A DNA stretch of 64,000 nucleotides from Tolypothrix sp. NIES-4075 (lineage in GTDB: Bacteria > Cyanobacteriota > Cyanobacteriia > Cyanobacteriales > Nostocaceae). Every line of letters starts with the position of its first letter. Positions within the stretch are counted from its first letter, which is position 1. This document shows, piece after piece, positions 25,706-34,992 of this stretch. Below the pieces are notes generated by a model. It was given only the letters and a program-made list of their open reading frames with translations, made no database searches and had not been told where the DNA came from. The stretch covers positions 372,001 to 436,000 of the forward strand of contig NZ_BDUC01000006.1 of the NCBI RefSeq assembly GCF_002218085.1, given 5' to 3'. The position numbers were made by a program, and so were the translations under genes.

Positions 25706-25728
25706 GCTGTGATTTTAACTTGCAATTA

Positions 25729-26334
25729 TTAGTCTGCGATCGCTAAATAATTTGGTTGTGCTTTGACTCGTTCACACCAACTTTGAATCGCCGAATATTT
25801 GCTCATATCGTAACCCCCTTCATTAGCTATATGAGTATAGGCATACAAAGCAATATCCGCAATGCTATAACAATCATTTACAAAAAACGAGTGATTTGCT
25901 AAATGCTGTTCCATCGTATCTAAAGCTTGATAACCTAGATTTTGCCAGTAGTCTATTAAATGAGCAACTTTTTCTGGTTGTTTAGCAACGGAAATATAAA
26001 ATCTGGGGCGGGAAAGGTTTGCTGACAGGCTATACTGCTCGAAGAATAGCCATTGTAACACTCGTGTTCGCGTTAGGCGATCGCTTGGAAAATACTCTGT
26101 CCCCTCAGCAAGATAAGTTAAAATCGCACCTGATTCTGATAAAAATACTCCAGGTTCGATTTCTAACACAGGAACTTTGCCGGTGGGGTTTTTCTGCAAA
26201 AATTCTGGTACTCGCGTTTCTCCCTGCAAAAGATTAACGTTAATCCGCTCAAAAGGAATTTCTAACTGCGTCAACAATAAACGTACTTTGTAGCAATTAG
26301 CAGATAATGGAAAGTCGAAAAGTTGATATTTCAT
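25729..26334 (-). CDS. Glutathione S-transferase family protein
   Basis: A 201-residue protein. The N-terminal thioredoxin-like domain has MKYQLFDFPLSANCYKVRLL with Ser/Asn/Cys at the catalytic position, NPTGKVPVLEIEPG with the cis-Pro, and LSESGAILTYLAEG that contacts glutathione. The C-terminal helical domain contains YSIADIALYAYTH (N-capping box). It probably conjugates glutathione to electrophiles or has a related role; substrate unknown. Starts 23 bp after the DUF433 gene start but reads as a separate unit on the same strand. Confidence 0.88.
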   Translation of the reverse strand: MKYQLFDFPLSANCYKVRLLLTQLEIPFERINVNLLQGETRVPEFLQKNPTGKVPVLEIEPGVFLSESGAILTYLAEGTEYFPSDRLTRTRVLQWLFFEQYSLSANLSRPRFYISVAKQPEKVAHLIDYWQNLGYQALDTMEQHLANHSFFVNDCYSIADIALYAYTHIANEGGYDMSKYSAIQSWCERVKAQPNYLAIAD

Positions 26335-26408
26335 AACTTAATACAGCCAGGATTTTGTAGTTGGGAATATCAGGCGATCGCAACTGATATCCCAATTCAT
26401 CCTACATT

Positions 26409-27386
26409 CTAAAGTTGATGCGAAGCAAGAAAAGCTTCAACTTCAGCTGCGGTGGGTTGAGAAGCGATCGCTCCTGGTTTCATTGTCGTCAGCGCCCCTA
26501 CTGCGCTAGCATAAGTTACAATTGCGCGTGCTATTTCCGGATTGCTCAAGTTTTGGATACCATGAATGAGCAATTGATGAATTAACCCTGCTAAAAAGCT
26601 ATCCCCCGCACCAGTTGTATCAACCACAGGAATGGAAAAAGCAGGTAATTTGCCTTCATTTTCTCCAAGACAATAAGCACTACCTTTATCTCCATCTGTT
26701 ACTAATACACCTTCAATCGAATCAAGACGATGAGCGATCGCCCCCGCATCTGTGGTATCAAATAACCATTCGGCTTCTTCTAATGCTAATTTGAGAAAAT
26801 CCACCCGCTTAAATAACGAGCGAATTTTTGGGGGTGCAATATCAGGATTTTTCCAAAATACCTCACGCCAATTGACATCTAGCATAATTTTCAGATCGTA
26901 TTGTTCTGCTAAATCAAGAGCGCGGTGAATTGACGAAGCACTTTCCGGATATGCTAATTCCAAAGTACCCAAAACTAAAAAATCTGCTTCTTGAAATAGC
27001 GATTGTGATAATTCTTCAGCTTTGAGGCGAGCATCAGCAAATTCAGAAGTATCATATTCACCAAAGCCGGCAAAAGTGCGATCGCCATCCATTGAGCGTG
27101 TAACATAAACTTGCCGCGTTGGTGCTGTAGGATGACGTTGCACCCCCGTTATATCTACACCTACTTCTTCTAAAAGCTTTACCAGAGAATTTCCCGGCTC
27201 ATCTTCACCCACACAACCGATAAAGCCTGCTGGAGTCCCCAGCTTCACTAAAGCACAGGCTACGTTAGCTGGTGCCCCTCCTGGATAAGGAGTCCACGAT
27301 TTAACTTCTTCTAGCTTTAGCCCTAATTGATCGGCTAAAAGATCAAACAAAACTTCACCCAAGCACAAAACACGGGGATTGCTCAT
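26409..27386 (-). CDS. PfkB-family sugar kinase (fructokinase-like)
   Basis: About 325 residues. Motifs: VLCLGEVLFDLLAD, PGGAPANVACALVKLG (substrate-binding Gly-Gly), FIGCVGEDEPGNSLVKLL and VVDTTGAGDSFLAGLIHQLL, the DTxGAGD motif with the catalytic Asp. The order and the EVLFDLL start fit fructokinases (fructose to fructose-6-phosphate). The frame extends to 27470, but the ATG at 27386 (MSNPRVLCLGE) matches the family N-terminus; the extra 28 residues have no recognisable feature. Confidence 0.88.
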   Translation of the reverse strand: MSNPRVLCLGEVLFDLLADQLGLKLEEVKSWTPYPGGAPANVACALVKLGTPAGFIGCVGEDEPGNSLVKLLEEVGVDITGVQRHPTAPTRQVYVTRSMDGDRTFAGFGEYDTSEFADARLKAEELSQSLFQEADFLVLGTLELAYPESASSIHRALDLAEQYDLKIMLDVNWREVFWKNPDIAPPKIRSLFKRVDFLKLALEEAEWLFDTTDAGAIAHRLDSIEGVLVTDGDKGSAYCLGENEGKLPAFSIPVVDTTGAGDSFLAGLIHQLLIHGIQNLSNPEIARAIVTYASAVGALTTMKPGAIASQPTAAEVEAFLASHQL

Positions 27387-27741
27387 TTCATTATAAATTT
27401 TCGATTTGTCACTAGGAATTTCCAGTATAAAATCTACAACAATCTGCTTATTCTGTCGCCTGTTGTTCACAGAATTAAATAGCCATTTTTGCTACTTATA
27501 TAAGCTGTAGATGCTCCTATTTTGAAGAAAAATCTAAGTAATACTTCGCTAATTAATTTAATTTAATGTATAAAAACAAGAGTTAAAATTTGCATTTGGT
27601 TTGAGTGCCATAAATTTTAATTATAAAGAGAATATTGACAATCGTATTACTGCTAACACTTGAAATCCCTAGCTAGCAAAGAATCTTCTAGAATTAGAAA
27701 GAGCGATTGAGTACATATACCAAGCGAGGATTGAAAAAGTC
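27387..27741. other. Divergent intergenic region
   Basis: AT-rich sequence between the sugar kinase (minus) and the LuxR-type regulator (plus). It should hold both promoters. No RNA gene or repeat recognised. Confidence 0.4.
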
Positions 27742-28005
27742 ATGGCTGGTGGCGAATCTCAGACCCCTGTTAGTCTGTCAGATAGAGAACTGCAAATAAT
27801 CGATTTAGTAGCCGCTGGCTTAACTAACCAAGAAATTGCAGGGAAACTGGAAATAAGCAAACGTACAGTTGATAACCATATCAGCAACATCCTCACCAAA
27901 ACGCAGACAGAAAACCGAGTAGCGCTTGTCCGCTGGGCTTTACAGTGGGGCAAAGTCTGTTTAAATGATGTAAATTGCTGTGCTCTGCCTAATCCGAACG
28001 ATTAA
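27742..28005 (+). CDS. pedR: PedR-like small LuxR-type regulator
   Basis: An 87-residue protein made of almost only a GerE/LuxR helix-turn-helix: SLSDRELQIIDLVAAGLTNQ then EISKRTVDNHISNILTKTQ. It resembles PedR of Synechocystis, a redox-responsive regulator of photosynthesis and stress genes that depends on Cys80. Here Cys73, Cys79 and Cys80 lie just after the domain (KVCLNDVNCCALP), which supports the match. PedR is reported to respond to photosynthetic electron transport through thioredoxin. Orthology is inferred from length, Cys position and domain only. Confidence 0.65.
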   Translation: MAGGESQTPVSLSDRELQIIDLVAAGLTNQEIAGKLEISKRTVDNHISNILTKTQTENRVALVRWALQWGKVCLNDVNCCALPNPND

Positions 28006-28017
28006 ACGCCTAGTAGT

Positions 28018-28035
28018 GACGCGATTTATCGCGTC
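28018..28035. repeat. GACGCGAT palindrome after the regulator
   Basis: GACGCGA-TTTA-TCGCGTC, 18 bp, next to TAGTAGT; member of the dispersed hairpin family. Confidence 0.5.
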
Positions 28036-28187
28036 TGTGATCATAATAAAGGGCATGAGGCTTTTTTAAGAGGAAAAAAGCCCCATTCCCCATTCCCTAA
28101 CAAAAATTAGCAACAATCTACGGGCTGAAACGCTACATTTGAAACAAATCTATGTTGCTCCATTCCTTCGTAGGGAGCAGTGTTGCT

Positions 28188-28871
28188 ATGAATACCTCTG
28201 CTTCTGCCAAACAAACTTCATCTTTCTTTGATTTTTTCAACTTTGATTTAACCACACCAGTGTCTGGAAAAGTTGTCAATGTCGGTTTTACTGCCTCAGA
28301 CTTTCCCCAACCCACACCAGATGCCGATTTACTCAAACAGCTATCCTTTGTACCAGGGTTAAAAGAAATTCTCATGCTGCGGCAGGTTCACGCCTTAGAA
28401 CATGCTACCGTTTGGGTTCTGGGTCAATCAACTTCATACTCAAGCAATTTTCAAGTTGATAACGAACTATTAAGCGGTTTATCTACCGAGCAAGGATTTT
28501 ACCTTTATGGTGAAGTGAATATTAGTAACTTGCGACGTGCGGTAACACTGGCTTTACATCGTCTCACCAATGGAGAAGTTGATTTAGCCGTGCATCCGAG
28601 GTGCGGTACAAATGCATCAGTTGCGATGCTGCTGACAGCTGGGTTAGCGGTGGGGATGCATCTGCTGCTTCCATTTCGTCCAATTGAGCAATTAGTCGGT
28701 TTGGGCTTGGCAGCTACTACAGCGGCTGAAATAGCACCAGATATCGGTGCTTTAGCGCAGCGATATGTGACAACTGCCATACCGTTTAACTTGGCAATTG
28801 AAAATATTACCGTTACTCGCGATATCTGTGGGCGTGAGGCGCATTTTGTCAAGGTGCGCTGGCAAGAATAA
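28188..28871 (+). CDS. DUF6391 protein
   Basis: About 227 residues from the ATG at 28188, which has TAGGGAG 15 bases upstream; an upstream ATG at 28152 adds 12 residues without clear family support. The protein matches the cyanobacterial DUF6391 pattern: LRQVHALEHATVWVLG, GFYLYGEVNISNLRRAVTLAL and VHPRCGTNASVAMLLTAGLA with hydrophobic stretches that could be one or two membrane segments. The HALEHAT motif is conserved and could bind metal, but the function is unknown. Confidence 0.75.
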   Translation: MNTSASAKQTSSFFDFFNFDLTTPVSGKVVNVGFTASDFPQPTPDADLLKQLSFVPGLKEILMLRQVHALEHATVWVLGQSTSYSSNFQVDNELLSGLSTEQGFYLYGEVNISNLRRAVTLALHRLTNGEVDLAVHPRCGTNASVAMLLTAGLAVGMHLLLPFRPIEQLVGLGLAATTAAEIAPDIGALAQRYVTTAIPFNLAIENITVTRDICGREAHFVKVRWQE

Positions 28872-29011
28872 AGCAGGGGGCAGGGGAGAATTACTTTTAT
28901 TAGGTTTTCGTAAAATCAAATAAGCTGTTATCCTGAACTGTGCGTGATTTGATTAAGTATTAAAAGCAGCGTATGGAAATGCAATACATTCACGGATAAG
29001 GAATTTTTCTC

Positions 29012-30007
29012 ATGAGAAAACTTTATTTTTTACTACCTGGGACAGATGGCAAATTTGCCTGCGGTGGTCTTTGGGTAGAGTTAAATACAATTAAACTTGC
29101 TCAACAATTTTGTAGTGCTGAAGTTGTAACTTATCGACAAAGAGAATCAGGTAAGCTTTTTTTAGATGATTTGCTAAAAGATAAAAATTTAGATGATGTT
29201 ATTTTTGTTATAAGTTGGGGATTTGATGTATCTAAACTTGCTCGGAAATTACAGCCATATAATATAGTTTATCATGCCCACAGTGCAGGTTATAAATTTA
29301 AGCTGTCGGCAAATATTCCCATCATCACCGTTAGCCGAAATACACTCGGATATTGGGGACAACATTCTCCGCACTCTCTTATCTATTATTTGCCCAATCA
29401 AATTGGTAATCAATTTCAAAACTTAAATATTCAGCGCGATATTGATGTTTTAATTCAAGCTCGAAAATCTTCGGAATATTTAATTCAAGAATTAATTCCC
29501 GCTTTGCAAAAGCAATGTAAAGTATTAGTTGTTAATTCTTATGTCGAAGATTTAGCAAAGCTGTTTAATCAAGCTAAAGTATACCTCTACGACTCCGCCG
29601 AGTATTGGGCGCAACAAGCTGTCAGTGAAGGCTTTGGAATGCAACCATTAGAGGCTTTAGCTTGTGGCTGTCAAGTTTTTTCTAGCATTAACGGTGGACT
29701 TTCTGATTATTTAGATCCGGGATTTAATTGCTCTAAAATTGCAGCATATTCAAAAGAATATGATGTACAACGTATTTTAAAAGCACTTGAACATCCATCA
29801 TATTCAATGCCAGAACATATTTTAGCAGAATATCGATTAGAAAATATTAATCAGCGGTTGCAAATAATTCTAGATGAACTAAATGATTTTTTTGACCACA
29901 AAATGCATTACCCTGGCAATATCAAAAATTTAACGAAAATGCGTATCACAAAATTACGCACAAAAAATATTTTTGATAAATTAATAAATAAATATTTTTC
30001 TACGTAG
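29012..30007 (+). CDS. Glycosyltransferase family 4-like protein
   Basis: A 331-residue protein. The N-terminal part (MRKLYFLLPGTDGKFACGG) resembles an acceptor-binding GT-B domain; the C-terminal part has VSEGFGMQPLEALACGCQVF followed by SINGGLSDYLD, the EX7E-type donor-binding motif of GT4 enzymes. It is shorter than most GT4 proteins. Expected to transfer a sugar from a nucleotide sugar to a polysaccharide or glycolipid. Donor and acceptor unknown. The remains of a dTDP-glucose dehydratase gene lie just downstream, which suggests a lost sugar-nucleotide cluster. Confidence 0.75.
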   Translation: MRKLYFLLPGTDGKFACGGLWVELNTIKLAQQFCSAEVVTYRQRESGKLFLDDLLKDKNLDDVIFVISWGFDVSKLARKLQPYNIVYHAHSAGYKFKLSANIPIITVSRNTLGYWGQHSPHSLIYYLPNQIGNQFQNLNIQRDIDVLIQARKSSEYLIQELIPALQKQCKVLVVNSYVEDLAKLFNQAKVYLYDSAEYWAQQAVSEGFGMQPLEALACGCQVFSSINGGLSDYLDPGFNCSKIAAYSKEYDVQRILKALEHPSYSMPEHILAEYRLENINQRLQIILDELNDFFDHKMHYPGNIKNLTKMRITKLRTKNIFDKLINKYFST

Positions 30008-30071
30008 TAAGCGCTTCAGCGCTTTCAAGTACTCAAGTTTTTACTACTTTACAAAACTTAAACACAGAAGT

Positions 30072-30236
30072 GTGATAATTCGTAAGTTATTGGTGACGGG
30101 GAGTGCTGGATTTATTGGCTCAAATTTTGTCCATCACTTCTGCGCTTTTATAGTCATCCAAGCAATCAAGATAAGCTTTTATTATGTATTATGTGTGGCG
30201 ATCGCTTCTTCAAAGCCAGCGTTCACCTGTAATTAG
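30072..30236 (+). pseudogene. RfbB-like (dTDP-glucose 4,6-dehydratase) N-terminal remnant
   Basis: In frame from a GTG, the first codons read IIRKLLVTGSAGFIGSNFVH, the Rossmann GxxGxxG start of an extended SDR such as RfbB. The similarity ends at HHFC and the frame stops at 30234. Only about 25 codons of the gene remain. Confidence 0.6.
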
Positions 30237-30283
30237 TTTCCAGCCTACTCCCGTAGAACACTTTTTACGTATATTTAAGTATA

Positions 30284-31075
30284 TCACACATCGATAATAT
30301 TTTCAGATAGCAATATTTTATAAAGATTAGTATCCGCTTCTACTAAACAAGCATGACCGCTGTCAGGTAAAATCAATAATCGAGAATTTGGAAAAATATT
30401 AGCTAAATATTTCGCCTCTGTTTCTGAAGGTAAAAGTCGGTCTAACTTACTACCAATTAATAAGACAGGTTGAGTAACACGAGAGAGTTTTTTTTCGTCA
30501 ATATCAAAATTTCTCATCAAAGACAAACGTTGATTAGCAGTTTTTTTTGGTGCAGAAATAGTTGATTGTAATATAGCTTGTTTACTGAAGAGTGAAAGTC
30601 GATTTAAATTAGCAAGAAAAGGCAAAGCTATAAATGAGGAGATTTTATAAAAGAAGTTAGGTGTATAAGGAAACAAAACTGAACCTAAATTTAGCCAAGG
30701 TACTCGATGAAATGAAGAAGCAGAGTTAATTAAAATTACCTTTGTAAATAGTTGAGGAAATCGCTCTAAAATTTTTAGTGCTAAACAACCTCCAAATGAT
30801 TCTCCACAAAGGTAAACTGATGCACGAGGTGTTTTTTCTAGTTCTATCTGGATTAAAGATATTAATTGTTTTGTCATTTCATCCCAATTGCTTAAGTCAT
30901 CAGGTGGAATCACAAAACAACGTATATCAAAAGCCACTTCTAAACCTGCTGTCTGAATGCTAATTAATTCCTTCCCAGTCTCATCCATTCCTGGTAAAAA
31001 GACAAATAACGGGTAATTTGAATTCGACTGATGGGGATTTAGAAAATAAGAATTATTATGAAATTGAGACAACAT
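30284..31075 (-). CDS. Alpha/beta hydrolase
   Basis: A 263-residue protein. The catalytic triad is readable: YLCGESFGGCLALK (nucleophile Ser, about residue 94), GSKLDRLLPSET (Asp, about 213) and LPDSGHACLVEAD (His, about 240); PLFVFLPGMDETG provides the oxyanion loop. The profile resembles thylakoid/plastid esterase families (PES-like) rather than lipases with lids. Substrate unknown; no signal peptide. Confidence 0.78.
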   Translation of the reverse strand: MLSQFHNNSYFLNPHQSNSNYPLFVFLPGMDETGKELISIQTAGLEVAFDIRCFVIPPDDLSNWDEMTKQLISLIQIELEKTPRASVYLCGESFGGCLALKILERFPQLFTKVILINSASSFHRVPWLNLGSVLFPYTPNFFYKISSFIALPFLANLNRLSLFSKQAILQSTISAPKKTANQRLSLMRNFDIDEKKLSRVTQPVLLIGSKLDRLLPSETEAKYLANIFPNSRLLILPDSGHACLVEADTNLYKILLSENIIDV

Positions 31076-31433
31076 AGCTTAATTTACGTTGAATACAAAA
31101 GTAATATTTTTCATGATTACGAAGATTTGGGCTTTCACCAACTAACAATTATTTGCTTTCAATAGCTAATAATACTGCAAATATGCAAAAATTGTTTTTT
31201 TAGATAAATCAGATGCTATTCAATTCAGAGGCAACTCTTAACAGGGAATAGGGAACAGGAAAAACCCATGTTTAAAAACGATTTGCTTGAAATAATGATG
31301 CTGTTTTTTTTCGTTGCACTCTCCCTCAAAAAACATCTTTTTTTTGACGCTCGCTTTAAACTCAGCAACTAAAGTTTCTTATCTGTTTCCTGTTCCCTCT
31401 TCCCTCTTCGCTTCTTTTTGTAAATAATATCAA
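31076..31433. other. Intergenic region without gene
   Basis: About 358 bp. Holds a partial CAACTCTTAACAGGGAATAGG stretch near 31230 related to the internal repeat of the small elements at 58719 and 63285, and poly-T tracts. No coding region supported. Confidence 0.4.
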
Positions 31434-33551
31434 CTATGTATAAACTTGTAAATCGCCTTTTTTCTGAGTTACTTCCCATCGGGTTTTTTCAGCCTCACGC
31501 CAAAAACGCAATGCAACTGTAGCGTCTCCCACAGATAGATTTGTCAGTTCTAAATCTGGCAACCATTCTGGTAGTAAAGGCTGTACTTTTAAATGCGATT
31601 GTGATGCATCGGCTTCGAGTCCCAAAATAGTCCGGATGAGTAAGAAAATTGAACCAGCTGCCCATGCTTGAGGTATATTTGCATCTGGATAAGGCACTGG
31701 AAAATTATCGTTTTTGCGTTCAATTCCTGCAAACAGTTCTGGCATTCGTCCGGCTTGAAAATAACTGGCAGCCGCAAATATTCCCTCAGCAATGCGGTTA
31801 GCTTCTTCGTGATAGCCGTATTTTTTTAATCCAGCCGCAATGATAGAGTTATCATGAGGCCAAACACTACCCCGTTGATAACTAATCGGGTTATATGCTG
31901 GATTTTTGGCACTTAGAGTCCGCACACCCCAACCACACCACATATCTTGTTGAAAAAGTCGTTCGGCTATTTTCTTTGCCCGTTCTTGGGGTACAATTCC
32001 AGACCATAGCAATTGACCGGTATTTGAGGTAATTGACTGGATTTGCTGCTTTTTATTATCTAATCCTAAACAGTAAAAGCCTTCAGACTCCATCCAAAAG
32101 CGATCGTTAAATCGTTGATAAAGTTGCTGTGCTTTTTGACGTAGTTTGTTCGCTTGCTCTTTTTCTCCCCACACTTCATAAATTAAAGCTGCTTTTTGCC
32201 AAGCATCGTAAACATAACCTTGTACCTCACACAAAGCAATTGGTGCTTCAACTAACTTACCATCCGGGTAAACCATCGAGTCACCTGAATCTTTCCAGCC
32301 TTGATTGTCTAATCCGTGGGTAGAACGAGTTAAATACTCTACAAACCCATCCCCATCAAAATCGCCGTATTTATCAATCCAATTTAGTGCTTTTTCAAAT
32401 GGCGATCGGCACTCATTAAGCATAGCTAAATCGCCATTCCAGCGATAAGCTTCAGCTAGAGTAACAATCCAAAGGATAGTAGTATCTACTGTTCCGTAAT
32501 AAGGATTATACGGTAGTTTATGTAGTTTAGTTAACTCATCTTGACGCAATTCATGCAGCATTTTACCCGGTTGAGCATCGTGCCAGTTATCTAACTCAGT
32601 TGCTTGTAGTTGAGCCAGTCTCACCAATGTGCCACGGGCAAATTCGTGATATACTGCCATCGTTTGCAAGCTGGTAATAATTGAGTCGCGTCCAAAGACG
32701 GCAACAAACCAAGGAATACCAGCAGCAGGCATCCAAAATTTATGCCCGTTGTCATTTACCTCAATCCGCAGCGCTCCCATATCGATGAGTGCCTGCTGAT
32801 AAAATCCTGCAATCTCGGCATTAGACGATCGCATTTTTGTGGCATTATCCAGAAACTCATCGCTTACCTTTCCAGCTTTTGTGTTGTGAACAGCGTAAGT
32901 ATCTTGAGGTTTGAGGACATTTCCATTAGCTAAAGCCGTAAAGTTGATACAAGTGTGCCATGTTTCACCCGCAGCGATCGCGACATCAAACATTAAACGA
33001 CCATTGGCATATCTTGCTTTTGAAGTGGAACCAACTGGCTCAGTTACAATGCCTCGCAAAAATTGTTCGTTCCGATATTTAGTAATTAGTACACTATCAT
33101 TCCATGTTGTTTCTGTCTCTCCCCGCGTCAATATTTGCTGCGATTTAACATCAAATATATCCGCAAAATCCGAGCGGATAGCTAGCATTAATTGAAACTC
33201 AACAGCTTCGTGGTGATAGTTAGTTATATCAATATCTTCACGCATTCCTTCCACAATGTCGCGGCGAATAGTTATCAGCAAACTACCAGAAGGTAAAGTA
33301 TTCTTAACAGTAGGAAGTTGCGGATTAGTGAATTGGTAAATAGCACTATGATGAGTGATATTGCTAGAAGCTAGCAGCACAAGTTGGTAGCGATTGAGAG
33401 AAATTTCGTAATAAGAAATTAGACGTGTATCGCGGACAAAAAAACCTTGAGCCTTATTTTCGTCAATGGAACCATCGCTAGCTGTCACCAGAAACGAGGA
33501 ACCATCGTTAATTGTTATTAAACCAGGATTGACAGTAACTTTTGTAGGCAT
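31434..33551 (-). CDS. Amylo-alpha-1,6-glucosidase (glycogen debranching-type), N-terminal domain plus (alpha/alpha)6 barrel
   Basis: A 705-residue protein. Residues about 1-260 are the glycogen-debranching N-terminal domain (FFVRDTRLISYYEISLN). Residues about 270-690 are the catalytic (alpha/alpha)6 barrel: GIPWFVAVFGRDSIITSLQ, YYGTVDTTILWIVTLAEAY, QGWKDSGDSMVYPDG and YQRGSVWPHDNSIIAAGLKK. Acidic residues (FGRDS and the WKDSGD region) probably take part in catalysis. Such enzymes act on alpha-1,6 branches of glycogen or on related oligosaccharides. No signal peptide, so cytosolic. It has an SDR remnant immediately upstream. Confidence 0.88.
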   Translation of the reverse strand: MPTKVTVNPGLITINDGSSFLVTASDGSIDENKAQGFFVRDTRLISYYEISLNRYQLVLLASSNITHHSAIYQFTNPQLPTVKNTLPSGSLLITIRRDIVEGMREDIDITNYHHEAVEFQLMLAIRSDFADIFDVKSQQILTRGETETTWNDSVLITKYRNEQFLRGIVTEPVGSTSKARYANGRLMFDVAIAAGETWHTCINFTALANGNVLKPQDTYAVHNTKAGKVSDEFLDNATKMRSSNAEIAGFYQQALIDMGALRIEVNDNGHKFWMPAAGIPWFVAVFGRDSIITSLQTMAVYHEFARGTLVRLAQLQATELDNWHDAQPGKMLHELRQDELTKLHKLPYNPYYGTVDTTILWIVTLAEAYRWNGDLAMLNECRSPFEKALNWIDKYGDFDGDGFVEYLTRSTHGLDNQGWKDSGDSMVYPDGKLVEAPIALCEVQGYVYDAWQKAALIYEVWGEKEQANKLRQKAQQLYQRFNDRFWMESEGFYCLGLDNKKQQIQSITSNTGQLLWSGIVPQERAKKIAERLFQQDMWCGWGVRTLSAKNPAYNPISYQRGSVWPHDNSIIAAGLKKYGYHEEANRIAEGIFAAASYFQAGRMPELFAGIERKNDNFPVPYPDANIPQAWAAGSIFLLIRTILGLEADASQSHLKVQPLLPEWLPDLELTNLSVGDATVALRFWREAEKTRWEVTQKKGDLQVYT

Positions 33552-33557
33552 AACAGT

Positions 33558-33626
33558 TCAACCATTCTCCGTAAAACCTGGATACAACGTCATACCACCG
33601 TCTACAAACAGTGTTGTACCGTTGAC
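33558..33626 (-). pseudogene. Short-chain dehydrogenase C-terminal remnant
   Basis: Minus-strand codons read VNGTTLFVDGGMTLYPGFTE and end NG-stop at 33558. This is the conserved C-terminus of glucose 1-dehydrogenase-type SDRs. It stops 6 bp before the debranching gene, so the rest of a formerly upstream gene has been lost. Confidence 0.65.
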
Positions 33627-34029
33627 TTGACACTTCCCGACGATCGCTACAAGTTTTCACTGTTTAAATCAAAGAAATCATATTCAAGATTATTTACTAC
33701 TTGTTTTTTCCTAATTTGACACTAATAGTATCTTTTTATACTGTATATTATCAATATATTTATGATTTAATTTTTACAGCTTTTTATAGCTATTTATGTG
33801 GTTATGGCATAAATCTTAGGTGTTTGCAGTGGCGATCGCTTCTAACTATTGGAGTAATAAACATCTCTATCTTAAGAGGTATAAAATTTTCTTAACGAGT
33901 TTATAATTGAATGAAATTTTTAATGCATAAAGTTGATAATGACTTTTTTACTAATTTGATTAAAATCGTGTATTTATATATAAAATATACATATTGTAAT
34001 TGAAAATAAAAATTTTACTATTTCTGAAT
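33627..34029. other. AT-rich divergent intergenic region
   Basis: No supported gene; a 64-codon plus-strand frame here is AT-driven. Holds the promoter for the VOC gene. Confidence 0.4.
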
Positions 34030-34989
34030 ATGCCTAGCCACACTAACATACAGGTGCAAAGAATTCGCGCCATTGGATTAACGGTGACAGATAGCGATCG
34101 CTCTTTGAATTTCTATACCCAAGCACTCGGTTTTAAAGTTGTTTCAGATACTACAGTTGCCGGAGAAAATTACAGCAAACTTGAAGGTGTTGAAACAGCA
34201 AAAATTCGCATTATTACTTTACAGTTAGGTGATGAACTCATCGAATTGATGCAGTATCTCAACGTTGACTCTAAACCAATCCCCAGCGATTCGCAAAGCA
34301 ATGATTTGTGGTTTCAACATCTGGCTATTGTCGTTAGTGACATGGATCGTGCTTATGCTCATTTACAAAAATTTACCTTTAAACCTATTTCGCTGGAACC
34401 GCAGACAATACCACCCGATAATGAGGCATCTGCGGGTGTACGAGCTTTTAAGTTTAAAGACCTTGACGGTCACAATTTAGAGTTAATTTGGTTTCCTGCT
34501 GACAAAGGACAAGATAAATGGCATCAAGATACTAATAGCTTGTTTCTGGGAATAGATCATAGTGCGATCGCTATTGCAAACACCGAGCAAAGTCTCAAGT
34601 TCTACCGCGACCTATTGGGAATGCAGGTTAATGGCGGTAGTCTTAATAAAGGTGAAATTCAAGCTCATCTCGATGGTTTACCAGAAGCTAAAGTCCAAGT
34701 GACACCACTGCGACCAATTCAAGGTGGTTTAGGGATTGAAATGCTGGATTATATTGTCCCTGGAAATGGTCGTCCGATGCCGAGTGACTGGAAAAGTAGC
34801 GATATTGCACATATCCAACTTGAGCTAGTTGTTAATGATATTCAGCAGGCTGTGGAAATCCTGCGGCAGAATAAGGTTAAGTTTGTTTCGTTGGGGATCG
34901 TCCAGTTTACAGATAGTGCAAGTCCTTATGGTCAAGGTTGCTTAGTTAAAGACCCTGATGGACACGCAATATTAGCCATAGAGGAATAA
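34030..34989 (+). CDS. VOC (glyoxalase/dioxygenase superfamily) protein with two domains
   Basis: About 320 residues from the ATG at 34030 (a TTG at 34000 adds ten residues). Two vicinal-oxygen-chelate units in tandem: RIRAIGLTVTDSDRSLNFYT...KDLDGHNLELIWF, and GIDHSAIAIANTEQSLKFYR...KDPDGHAILAIEE. Paired units usually form one metal site with His/Glu ligands from both halves. Could be a lyase, dioxygenase or resistance protein. It is near DoxX and the sugar-oxidation genes, but on the other strand from DoxX, so a shared pathway is only suggested. Confidence 0.8.
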   Translation: MPSHTNIQVQRIRAIGLTVTDSDRSLNFYTQALGFKVVSDTTVAGENYSKLEGVETAKIRIITLQLGDELIELMQYLNVDSKPIPSDSQSNDLWFQHLAIVVSDMDRAYAHLQKFTFKPISLEPQTIPPDNEASAGVRAFKFKDLDGHNLELIWFPADKGQDKWHQDTNSLFLGIDHSAIAIANTEQSLKFYRDLLGMQVNGGSLNKGEIQAHLDGLPEAKVQVTPLRPIQGGLGIEMLDYIVPGNGRPMPSDWKSSDIAHIQLELVVNDIQQAVEILRQNKVKFVSLGIVQFTDSASPYGQGCLVKDPDGHAILAIEE

Positions 34990-34992
34990 TTT

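Noticed and set aside
33701..33895. 64-codon plus-strand frame
   Set aside because: AT-driven, no features, promoter region of the VOC gene.
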